This document shows positions 26,987 to 36,058 of a stretch of DNA of 64,000 nucleotides, in pieces. The stretch's first letter is position 1. Every line of letters starts with the position of its first letter. Source of the DNA: Nitricoxidireducens sp046726235 (GTDB lineage: Bacteria; Pseudomonadota; Gammaproteobacteria; Burkholderiales; Rhodocyclaceae); assembly GCA_046726235.1 (NCBI GenBank), contig JBKPAD010000010.1, forward strand, positions 310,001 to 374,000, given 5' to 3'. A program made the position numbers and the translations under genes. The notes under the pieces are model-generated. The model did no database searches. It was not told the DNA's origin and saw only the letters and a list, made by a program, of their open reading frames with translations.

Positions 26987-28449
26987 GCCTGCGGCTGAAG
27001 CTGCTGCTGCCGCTGGTGCTGCTGGCGCTGCTCATGGGTGCCTACATCGGCTGGGTGTGGGCGCCGCGCAGCTTCGCCGAGGCCGAGCAGGCGCACCTGA
27101 AGTCGGTGGGCCGGCACCTCGACAGCGTCGTCGAGGGCATGGTTCCGCTGCTGCTCGGCAACCAGCTCGACATCGTCTACGAGAACCTCGCCGCGCTGAA
27201 GAAGAAGAACCCCGAGTGGACGCAAATCGAGATCGTCGCGCCCAACGGCAGGCGGCTCTATCCGTTCGACGAGGAGGTTGCGCCGCCTGCGCCGAACGGC
27301 GACAGGCGCCGCATCGAGAAGCCGATGCGCCATCTCGACATGAACCTCGGGCGCCTCTCCGTCACCGTGGACATGGCATCGGCGCTGGAGCGGCTGCGAC
27401 GACAGGCGCAGGAACTCGCCGTGCTGCTGTTCGCCATGCTGGGGGTGGTCTTCGTCGCCATGGCCCTGGTGGTCGAACTGGCCGTGCGCCGCCCGCTGGC
27501 CGTCCTGGCCGAGGCGACGGGGCGCCTGGCACGCGAGGACTTCCAGGCGCCGCTGCCGCCGGCCGCCCGCAACGAGGTCGGCACGCTCGTCGACAGCTTC
27601 GCCATGATGCGAGAGGCATTGCAGCGGCAGCAGGAGGAGCTGCGCGACGAGCACGCCCGACTGCTCGCCGAGGTGCGCGATCGCGAGCGGGCCGAGGCCG
27701 AGGTCAAGCAACTCAACCAGTCGCTCGAGCAGCGCGTCGCCCAGCGCACGGCCGACCTCGAGGCCGCCAATCGCGACCTCGAAGCCTTCTCCTATACCGT
27801 GTCGCACGACCTGCGCGCGCCGCTGCGTGCGATCCACGGCTTCGCCCAGATCGTCGTCGACGAGTATCGCGACAAGCTCGATGCCGAGGGCAGGCGCTGC
27901 CTCGACAGCGTGTGCGCGAATACCGTGCGCATGGACCGGCTGATCGACGACATCCTCGGCTTCCTGCGCCTCGGGCGCCAGGATCTGACGGCAGAGCCGA
28001 TCGCCATGGCGCAGCTGGTGCGTGAAGTCTTCGATGAACTGCTCGCGGCCATGCCCGGGCGCAAGGCGCGGCTGACGGTCGGCAACCTGCCGCCCGCCAG
28101 CGGCGACCCCGCGATGGTGCGTCAGGTGCTGGTGAACCTGCTCTCGAACGCACTCAAGTTCACGGCCACGCGCGAAGAGGCGCTGATCGAGTTTCGCGGC
28201 ACGCCCGGCGCGGTGATGAATGAATACGAGATCCGCGACAACGGCGTCGGCTTCGACATGCGCTATGCCGGCAAGCTGTTCGGCGAATTCCAGCGCCTGC
28301 ACTCGGCCAAGGAATTCGAAGGCTCGGGCATCGGGCTCTCGATCGTCAAGCGCATCGTCAGCCGGCACGGCGGCGAGGTGGGGGCGGAGGGCCGGCCCGG
28401 CGAGGGCGCCGTCATCCGCTTCACCCTGCCGTGCAGCTTCGGCGCCTAG
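26983..28449 (+). CDS. Sensor histidine kinase coupled to the PhnD-like protein
   Basis: 488-residue kinase starting at TTG inside the preceding stop (TTGA). Domains in order: transmembrane helix (5-25), periplasmic section (26-145), second helix (146-168), HAMP, coiled coil (LNQSLEQRVAQRTADLEAANRDLE), HisKA H-box FSYTVSHDLRAPLRAIHGF, HATPase with N-box NLLSNALKF and G-boxes IRDNGVGFDM, GSGIGLSIV. The kinase part resembles bacteriophytochrome-type kinases. There is no response regulator next to it. GGAGGAG lies upstream of the TTG. Confidence 0.87.
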   Translation: MSLRLKLLLPLVLLALLMGAYIGWVWAPRSFAEAEQAHLKSVGRHLDSVVEGMVPLLLGNQLDIVYENLAALKKKNPEWTQIEIVAPNGRRLYPFDEEVAPPAPNGDRRRIEKPMRHLDMNLGRLSVTVDMASALERLRRQAQELAVLLFAMLGVVFVAMALVVELAVRRPLAVLAEATGRLAREDFQAPLPPAARNEVGTLVDSFAMMREALQRQQEELRDEHARLLAEVRDRERAEAEVKQLNQSLEQRVAQRTADLEAANRDLEAFSYTVSHDLRAPLRAIHGFAQIVVDEYRDKLDAEGRRCLDSVCANTVRMDRLIDDILGFLRLGRQDLTAEPIAMAQLVREVFDELLAAMPGRKARLTVGNLPPASGDPAMVRQVLVNLLSNALKFTATREEALIEFRGTPGAVMNEYEIRDNGVGFDMRYAGKLFGEFQRLHSAKEFEGSGIGLSIVKRIVSRHGGEVGAEGRPGEGAVIRFTLPCSFGA

Positions 28450-28892
28450 CGCAACGCCACCGGCTCGGGCATCGGCGGCGCGCCGGCCAGCCGGCCCCAT
28501 AGCTGGTAGGTGATGCGCGTCGTGCCGGTGACGACGGCCAGCGGCGTGAAATGGCCGTAGCGCAAGCTGCGCGGCTCCAACTGCAGGCTGATGTGCGCGA
28601 GCCCGGTGCGCTCGTCGCCGCGCACCGTGAGCGGCGGAAACTGCGCCGGCGCGATGTCGAGCAGCAGGCGGACGGCGCCGGGCCGGTCGCCCGCGTTCGG
28701 CGCCTCCATGCGCATGGCGACGCCGTTCGCCTGGTAATCGGGGCGGCTGCCGCCAACGATGAAGCTGTCGCCGCGATGGCAGCGGCCGGTGTTGCAGGCC
28801 AGGACGTAGAACTCGTAATCGCTTGCCGCAGCGGTCGTGCTCAGGGTCAACGCGGACAGCACGGCCGCCGCGACGTGGCGCAGGTTTTTCAT
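28446..28892 (-). CDS. Exported protein of unknown function
   Basis: 148-residue protein with a signal peptide (residues 1-23, cut near AAASD). The mature part has two Cys (VLACNTGRCHRGD), which could form a disulfide, and a beta-rich body (VRLLLDIAPAQFPPLTVRG). No family recognised. GGGAGAAG lies just before the ATG. Its TAG shares bases with the TAG of the convergent kinase (CTAG palindrome). A GG-N10-GC sequence upstream is out of register with GGCACG and was not accepted as a sigma-54 site. Confidence 0.7.
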   Translation of the reverse strand: MKNLRHVAAAVLSALTLSTTAAASDYEFYVLACNTGRCHRGDSFIVGGSRPDYQANGVAMRMEAPNAGDRPGAVRLLLDIAPAQFPPLTVRGDERTGLAHISLQLEPRSLRYGHFTPLAVVTGTTRITYQLWGRLAGAPPMPEPVALR

Positions 28893-29038
28893 GTCTTCTC
28901 CCTTTGGGGTGTCTCGCCGGCGGGTGCCGCGAGATGGGGAGGAGCATGGGCCAGCACTGCGTGCCCCGCAATCGGTCGGCGGCTCATCGCGCGTAGGCCA
29001 GTCGATCCGCGCGCGTCGGACCCGGACCCACCTCAGCC

Positions 29039-31192
29039 TCAGGCAAGGGCCCGTTCGCGCACGTAGCGGTCGATCGCGCCCTCGACGGCGGGCAGGATCA
29101 GGCCGCGCTCGCTGGTCAGCGCGGTCACGACGCCGGCGCCGCGGCGGCTCCTGACCAGCTTGCCGCTGCCGATGCCGGCGGCGCGCGCGGCGCGTTGCGC
29201 GAATTCGTGCCACGACAACTGGCCCTGGTTGGCGACATGCCAGACGCCGGTGGCGCCGTCGATCAGCAGGTCGAGCGCGCCGTGCGCCAGGTCGGGCACG
29301 TAGGTCGGCGAGACCCGCACTTCGTCGCTGGCCTCGAAGCGTTCGCCGGCGCCCAGCGCACGCAGCACGGCGTAGAGGAAGTTGTAGCGGTCCCACGGGC
29401 CGAAGAAGGCGCTGGTACGGATCACCAGTGCCTGCGGCCAGGCTTCGGCCACGCGCCGTTCCGCCTCGGCCTTGCTGGCGCCGTAGGTGCCTTGCGGGCA
29501 GACTTCGTCGCTCTCGACGTAGGCGCGGCCGAGGCGGCCGTCGAAGACGAGGTCGGAGGAGAACGTCACGTAGGGGATGCCCAGGCGCGCGCAGACGCGG
29601 GCCACGATTTCGGCGCCGAGCGTGTTCTCGCGGAAGCAGCGGTCGGCCTCGCGCTCGGCCTGGTTCACGCGCACGTAGCCGGCGGCGTTGATCACCGCCC
29701 ACGGCCGGTGCAGCGCCAGCGCCGCCTCGACCCGCCGCTCGTCGGCGATGTCCATGTCGGCGCGCTTCAGCAGTTGGTAGGCCAGCCCGCGGTGTTCGCA
29801 GATGCGCGCGAAGGCCTGGCCCAGCGTGCCCGTGGCGCCGGCAATGGCGATGCGCCGCGGCGGCTGCACCACGGCGGCCGGCGCGGCTGCGCCCGGCTGA
29901 TACTGGTGGGCGCGGCGCCGCCACCAGCCGCCGACGTCGAGCACCGGATGCTCGTAGCGGCCGGTCGTCGCCAGCGCGCGCACCGCGCCCGCCAGCGCCG
30001 TCGGCCGCGGCGGATCGAAGCGCGTGTCGAACACGCCGCTTTCGTAATGGCCGCGGTTCTCCATCAGCAGCGAATTCCAGTCGATGCAGCCGAGCAGCGA
30101 CCAGACGGTCACGGCGCGCAGGTCGACGCCGGCCGTGCGCAGGCGGCCGGCGGCGTTCCAGACTTCCATCAGCCAACGCAACTGCTCCTCGCGCGTGTTG
30201 CCGTGGTGCGCCTCGGTGACGGCGAGCGGCAGGCCGTAGCGCTCCCAGGCTTCGCGCAGCCGCGCCTCCGGCCCGGTCTGGCCCGGCGGCAGGCCGATGC
30301 GCACGGCCTCGACGTCGGCGTAGCTGTCGCGCGTGTTGTGGGCGCGGTGCCAGGCCGGATACTCGCCGGCGCGATGGTCGAGGTAGCGTTCGCTGGTCAG
30401 GTAGTGGTTGATGCCGACGATGTCGGGCACGCACGGCCGCTCGACGAAGAACTCGAGTTCCGCCGGCTCGACACCGTTGGCGACGAACAGCGCGTGCCAC
30501 GGGTGGCGCGCATCGACGCGGCCGCAGAGCAGGTCGAGGCTGAGCCAGCGGCGCTCGTTTTCGTGGTCGGCCTGGTACTGCAGGCGCGGCGTGGCGAAAG
30601 CCTTGCCGAGGTCCTCGGTCTGCACCAGGCGCGCGTTCGGCGTCACCTGGCGGATCGACTCCATCGCCAGCACGATCGCGCGGCACTGCACGACCAGCGT
30701 GCGCAGGAAGGTCTTCATGTCGCGTCCGTGCGGCTGCCAGTGGCCGTACAGCCCGGAAAAGCGCGCGGTGGTCAGCGGCTCGTTGACCGGCGTGAAGTCG
30801 GTGATCCACGGGTAGCGCGCGGCGACGCGCGCTGCGTGGTCGGCGAGCAGTTCCGGCAGCCGCGCATCGAGCAGTCCCGTGTACCGCGGGCCGCTGCCGT
30901 GGTGCATGAGGCCGGCGATCGGCGCGATGCCGAGCTCGCGCAGGCGTGCCAGGCGTTCGTCGTGCCAGCGCCAGTCAGAGCGCTGCGGATCATCCGGCGC
31001 GACGGTCTCCCACAGCACCGGATAGCGTAGGGTGCGGATGCCGAGCGCGGCGATGGCGTCGAGATCGGCGCTGCGGCCGGCGTGGCCGGTTTCGGCGATC
31101 TGGTTGCGGATGCGGTTGCGGATGCGGACTACGGTGCATTCCAGGCCGCCCCAGAGTTCCAGCGGGGCAGCCTGCGGCGGCTTTTCGGTCAT
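29039..31192 (-). CDS. Fusion of GH1-like beta-glycosidase and RmlD-type sugar-nucleotide reductase
   Basis: 717-residue two-domain protein. Residues 1-390 resemble GH1 (COG2723): LELWGGLECTVVRIRNR, FTPVNEPLTTARFSGLYG (acid/base Glu), IVGINHYLTSERY and AVTEAHHGNTREEQL (nucleophile Glu). Residues 420-717 are an extended SDR/RmlD domain with Rossmann motif GATGTLGQAF, catalytic YGASKAEAE and VSPTYVPDLA. No signal peptide, so it is cytoplasmic. It follows galK by about 105 bases and is the last gene of the galactoside cluster. Substrate unknown. Confidence 0.88.
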   Translation of the reverse strand: MTEKPPQAAPLELWGGLECTVVRIRNRIRNQIAETGHAGRSADLDAIAALGIRTLRYPVLWETVAPDDPQRSDWRWHDERLARLRELGIAPIAGLMHHGSGPRYTGLLDARLPELLADHAARVAARYPWITDFTPVNEPLTTARFSGLYGHWQPHGRDMKTFLRTLVVQCRAIVLAMESIRQVTPNARLVQTEDLGKAFATPRLQYQADHENERRWLSLDLLCGRVDARHPWHALFVANGVEPAELEFFVERPCVPDIVGINHYLTSERYLDHRAGEYPAWHRAHNTRDSYADVEAVRIGLPPGQTGPEARLREAWERYGLPLAVTEAHHGNTREEQLRWLMEVWNAAGRLRTAGVDLRAVTVWSLLGCIDWNSLLMENRGHYESGVFDTRFDPPRPTALAGAVRALATTGRYEHPVLDVGGWWRRRAHQYQPGAAAPAAVVQPPRRIAIAGATGTLGQAFARICEHRGLAYQLLKRADMDIADERRVEAALALHRPWAVINAAGYVRVNQAEREADRCFRENTLGAEIVARVCARLGIPYVTFSSDLVFDGRLGRAYVESDEVCPQGTYGASKAEAERRVAEAWPQALVIRTSAFFGPWDRYNFLYAVLRALGAGERFEASDEVRVSPTYVPDLAHGALDLLIDGATGVWHVANQGQLSWHEFAQRAARAAGIGSGKLVRSRRGAGVVTALTSERGLILPAVEGAIDRYVRERALA

Positions 31193-31296
31193 CTTCTGGC
31201 GTCGGTTGTCGTGCCACGGAAAGGCAGGCAAACCGCAGACCTGTGGGGGAGTGCGGGGTTCCGGGAGAACGGCGCCGGAATGTGCGTTATCGCGCT

Positions 31297-32415
31297 TTAC
31301 GGGCGTCGCCGGTTGCGGCGCTGCCTGATGGGCTGCGGCCGCGGCACCAGCTGGCGGCCGCCCTTGTTGCCGGCGGCGACGTAGTCCTCGACCACCGCCC
31401 GGCCGACGTCGTGCACCAGATCCTTGCGGCACAGGGCCACGCAGGCGCCGCCGAAGCCCGCGCCGGTGAGGCGCGCGCCATACACGCCGGGATGCGACTG
31501 CAGCATCTCGACCAGACGGTCGAGTTCGGGCACCGACACCTCGTAGTCGTCGCGCAGGCTGATGTGGGATGCGTTCATCAGCGCGCCGAACGCGACCGGG
31601 TCGTCGCAGCCGACCGCATCGAGCACGCGCTCGTTCTCGGTGACGACGTGCCGCGCGCGCCGCCGCAGCGGTTCCGGCAGCGCCTCGATGGCGGCGCGAT
31701 GCTCGGGACCGGCGGCGTCGCGCAGGGCCGGCACCTGCAGCGCGCGCGCCGCGAGATCGCATTCGGCGCGGCGCTCGTTGTAGCCGCTGCCGGCGAGCGA
31801 GCGCGCGATGCCCGAGTCGAGCACCAGCACCGCGCCGTCTCCCGGCAGCGGCACCAGCCGGCGCGCGAGCGTGCGCGTATCGAGGAACAGGGCGCGCGAG
31901 GTGTCGGCGAGGCTGGACGCCATCTGGTCCATGATGCCGCAATGCACGCCGGCGAATTCGATCTCGGCGAGCTGCGCCAGCCGGGCGATCTCGACGTCGT
32001 CGATGCCGAGGCCGAGCAGTTCGCGCAGCGCGCGCAGCGTCGCCACCTCGAGCGCCGCCGACGACGACAGCCCCACGCCCATCGGCACGTTCGACTTGAC
32101 GTGGATGTCCAGCGGCGGCACGTCGATGCCGATGCGGCTCGCCTCGCGCAGGCAGCCATAGACGTAGCTGGCGAAGTGCTCGGCCGGCGGCTTGTCGAGC
32201 GTGAACTGCAGGCCGCGGCGAAAGCGCGTCGCGTAGAGCGTGCAAACCTCGCCGCCGCTGCGCCGCATGGCGACATGGGTGTGCTGGGAGATGGCGATCG
32301 GCAGCACGTAGCCGTCGTTGTAGTCAGTGTGCTCGCCGAGCAGGTTCACCCGCCCCGGCGCATCGGCCACGGCCTCGGGTTTTCCGCCGAAGACTTCCTC
32401 GAAGCCCGAAGTCAT
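31297..32415 (-). CDS. galK: Galactokinase
   Basis: Phosphorylates galactose to galactose-1-phosphate (Leloir pathway). The 372-residue GHMP kinase has the galactokinase signature GRVNLLGEHTDYNDGYVLP, ATP motif PMGVGLSSSAALE, GIMDQMASS (catalytic Asp) and LTGAGFGGACVAL. The ATG at 32415 gives a normal start (MTSGFEEVFGG). A longer reading to 32481 runs into the structured intergenic repeat and is rejected. It is separated from galT by that repeat. Confidence 0.94.
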   Translation of the reverse strand: MTSGFEEVFGGKPEAVADAPGRVNLLGEHTDYNDGYVLPIAISQHTHVAMRRSGGEVCTLYATRFRRGLQFTLDKPPAEHFASYVYGCLREASRIGIDVPPLDIHVKSNVPMGVGLSSSAALEVATLRALRELLGLGIDDVEIARLAQLAEIEFAGVHCGIMDQMASSLADTSRALFLDTRTLARRLVPLPGDGAVLVLDSGIARSLAGSGYNERRAECDLAARALQVPALRDAAGPEHRAAIEALPEPLRRRARHVVTENERVLDAVGCDDPVAFGALMNASHISLRDDYEVSVPELDRLVEMLQSHPGVYGARLTGAGFGGACVALCRKDLVHDVGRAVVEDYVAAGNKGGRQLVPRPQPIRQRRNRRRP

Positions 32416-32452
32416 GGGAGTAAAGCCTTCACGAGTGAAGCCTTGGCGCGCC

Positions 32453-32702
32453 AAGGAAGGCGGGTATCCGATTCCCTCCATGTCCCCCGCGTCGGGCTGC
32501 GCCCGCCGCTCCTCCTTTACTTACGGGAATCGGACACCCGCCCTCCTTGTGGATGCGCCGGTGGTTTCGAGCGCAAAAGAGATACGGCGGCAACCGCTCG
32601 GGACGGTGGGGGTGCTGCTGCGCGTAGGTAAAGGAGGAGGCGGCGGCCAAAGGCCGACGACGGGGGACACGAAGCGCAGCAGCACCCCCACCGTCCCGAG
32701 CG
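32453..32702. repeat. Structured intergenic repeat, copy 1 (two nested hairpins)
   Basis: This is almost the whole galT-galK gap. Arms A (32453-32476) and A' (32525-32548) pair 22 of 24. Arms B (32595-32623) and B' (32674-32702) pair perfectly, 29 of 29. The loop of hairpin 1 (32477-32524) and the loop of hairpin 2 (32624-32673) are inverted copies of each other over about 45 bases, sharing GTARGTAAAGGAGGAG at one end and GGGGGAC at the other. A 46-base spacer contains GCGCAAAAGAG. A second copy lies at 63506-63754. Open reading frames across it look like by-products of repeat DNA. Confidence 0.9.
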
Positions 32703-32733
32703 TCCACTAGCCTCAAAAAGGGAACGGAGTGTT

Positions 32734-33833
<1,100 letters not shown>

Positions 33834-33834
<1 letters not shown>

Positions 33835-35615
33835 CACACCACCCCCGGCAGGTGGGTGGGCAGGGTCTTGGTGATGGCGGCGATCTCCTCGAGCGGGATC
33901 TTCGGCGAGCGGTCGGCGTAGAGCAGGCCGTTGGCTTCCTGGAAGGTATCGGCGAACTGCGTGTAGCACCAGCCGCTGAACAGCGCGGTGTGAATCACGG
34001 CGTCCATCAGCTTGTGGAACAGCCGCGCGAACTCGGCTTCGCTCTTGGTCGTCGTGTAGCCCCAGACGTTCTTCGCGCCCGGCGGCGGCACCTTGGCGAA
34101 GGTGATGCCGCCGAACTCGGTGAGCATGATCGGCTGGCCGCGATGCGGATAGCCGTCCAGCGTGAGGATGCGCCCGCCCGGGCGCCGCCGGTCGAACAAC
34201 TCCTGCGGCTGGATCTCGGAGCCGTAGTTCCGGCGCAGGTGCTCGGTGTTCGAGTTGTAGTCGTGGATGCCGATGATGTCGGTGGCGCTGCTTTCCCAGC
34301 CGTCGTTGCCGATCACCGGGCGCGTGGCGTCGAGCGTCTTGGTCAGGTGGTAGAGCGCCTCGACGGCGTGGCGGTGGGCGTGGATCGACGTCAGCTCCGG
34401 CACGCCCCACGATTCGTTGAACGGCACCCAGACGATGATGCACGGGTGGCTGTAGTCGCGATCGAGGACGTCGCTCCATTCCTTGACCATGCGCTTGATG
34501 GCGGTGCGCGTGAAGCGATAGGCCGAGGGCATTTCCTCCCACACCAGCAGGCCGAGCTTGTCGCACCAGTAGAGGTAGCGCGGGTCCTCGATCTTCTGGT
34601 GCTTGCGCACGCCGTTGAAGCCCATCGCCTTGGCGAGCTCGACGTCGTGGCGCAGCGCTTCGTCGCTCGGCGGCGCCAGCAGGGTGTCGGGCCAGTAGCC
34701 CTGGTCGAGCACCATGCGCAGCATGTAGGGGCGGCCGTTGAGCATGAAGCGGTCGCGCAGCAGGTGCACCGAGCGCAGCGCGGTGTAGGAGGTGAACTCG
34801 TCCAGCACCTGGCCGCCGCACCACAGGCGCACCGTGGCGTCGAGCAGCGTCGGCCGCTCGGGGCTCCACAGCAGCTCGTTGCGGTAGTCGTCGATGCCGG
34901 GGTCGGACAGGATGATCTCGCGGTCGGCTTCGCCGTCGATGACCTGGTAGCGATCTTGCGCCAGCAGGCGCTCGCCGTGGCGCACCACGACTTCGAGCGA
35001 CATGGCGTCGGTGGCGTCGCCGACGACGCGCGCCTCGACGCGAATCGTGAAGCCGTCGACCTTCGGCGTCCAGCGGATCTTCTGCACGTAGGTGCGGCCG
35101 ACGCGCTCGTACCAAACGGTCTGCCAGATTCCCGTCGTGCGCGGATACCAGATCGAGTGCGGCTCGAGCTGCCAGTCCTGCTTGCCGCGCGGCTTGGTGA
35201 GTTCGTGCGGATCGTCCTCGACGCGCACCGTGACCGTCTGCTTGCCGGAGGGATCGAGGAAGTTCGTGATGTCGGCGAAGAAGGGCGTGTGGCCGCCCTC
35301 GTGCATCACGGCCAGCCGGCCATTCACCCAGACGCGCGCGAAATAGTCGGCGGCGCCGAAGCGCAGGATGATGCGGTCGTCGCCGGGCAGCACGTCGAAG
35401 TCGCGCTCGTACCAGCAGATGGTGTGGAAGCCGCGGTCGCCGATGCCGCTCGCCTTCGACTCGGGCGGGTAGGGGACGACGATCTGTGCCGGCCAGGCCT
35501 TGATGTCGGACGGGTGTGCATAGCGCCGCTCGTTGTCGAAGGCGAACCGCCAGATCCCATTGAGCGATGTCCAGTTGCTGCGCTGCAACTGGGGACGCGG
35601 ATAAGCGAACTCCAA
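33834..35615 (-). CDS. GH2 beta-galactosidase/beta-glucuronidase-like enzyme
   Basis: 593-residue GH2 protein, far shorter than LacZ. N-terminal jelly roll (1-180: SLNGIWRFAFDNE, VWVNGRLAVMHEGGH), immunoglobulin-like middle, then TIM barrel with acid/base in VPFNESWG and nucleophile in LTEFGG. No signal peptide. Start TTG at 35615 is chosen for its AGGAG site six bases upstream; a longer reading lacks one. Together with galT and galK it suggests intracellular use of a galactoside. True sugar specificity is unknown. Confidence 0.87.
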
Positions 35616-35736
35616 GCGACTCTCCTCTCGGCCTGCAGCCTGCCAGGCGGTCGGCCGGGTAGGGCAAGCGTTGTTCCCGAGGAACTTTGCCGCCGTGGCA
35701 TCGGTCGGATCATTACCGTCACAGCGGGAGGCGACC

Positions 35737-36042
35737 ATGCACGAAGCGAGCACGACCTACGGGCGAACCGGCGCGGAACCGCGGCTCGAACTGGTCGACG
35801 AGCCGGCGGTGTATTTCGTCAGCAGCCGTCCCGAGGCCTATGAAGTCTTCGGGGAGATCGAGCACCACCAGGCGCGCGCGATCGCCGAGGCCATCGTGGC
35901 GCACGCGAAACGGCGCTTTCCCGGCATCGAGTTCAAGGTGGACGACGACTGGCACCATCACCAGCACGGCATGGAGCATGTCGCCACCTACATCGAGGCC
36001 AACTGGCAGACCTGGGCCGAGGACGCGCTGCGCACGCGCTGA
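35737..36042 (+). CDS. Small His-rich protein of unknown function
   Basis: 101-residue cytoplasmic protein divergent from the GH2 gene. The centre has VDDDWHHHQHGMEH, a His cluster that could bind metal, surrounded by a helix-rich body. GGGAGG lies five to six bases before the ATG, which fixes the start inside a longer frame. I do not recognise the family. Confidence 0.65.
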   Translation: MHEASTTYGRTGAEPRLELVDEPAVYFVSSRPEAYEVFGEIEHHQARAIAEAIVAHAKRRFPGIEFKVDDDWHHHQHGMEHVATYIEANWQTWAEDALRTR

Positions 36043-36058
36043 ACGGCGCTGAAACGGC

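Noticed and set aside
28940..28975. GGGGCACGCAGTGC upstream of the exported 148-aa gene as a sigma-54 site.
   Set aside because: GG-N10-GC holds only if the GG is shifted away from GGCACG, so consensus and spacing do not agree.
31200..31216. Exact sigma-54 -24 box TGGCACG upstream of the GH1-RmlD gene (minus strand).
   Set aside because: There is no GC at -12 with the required ten-base spacing; the following bases read CCGAC instead of TTGC.
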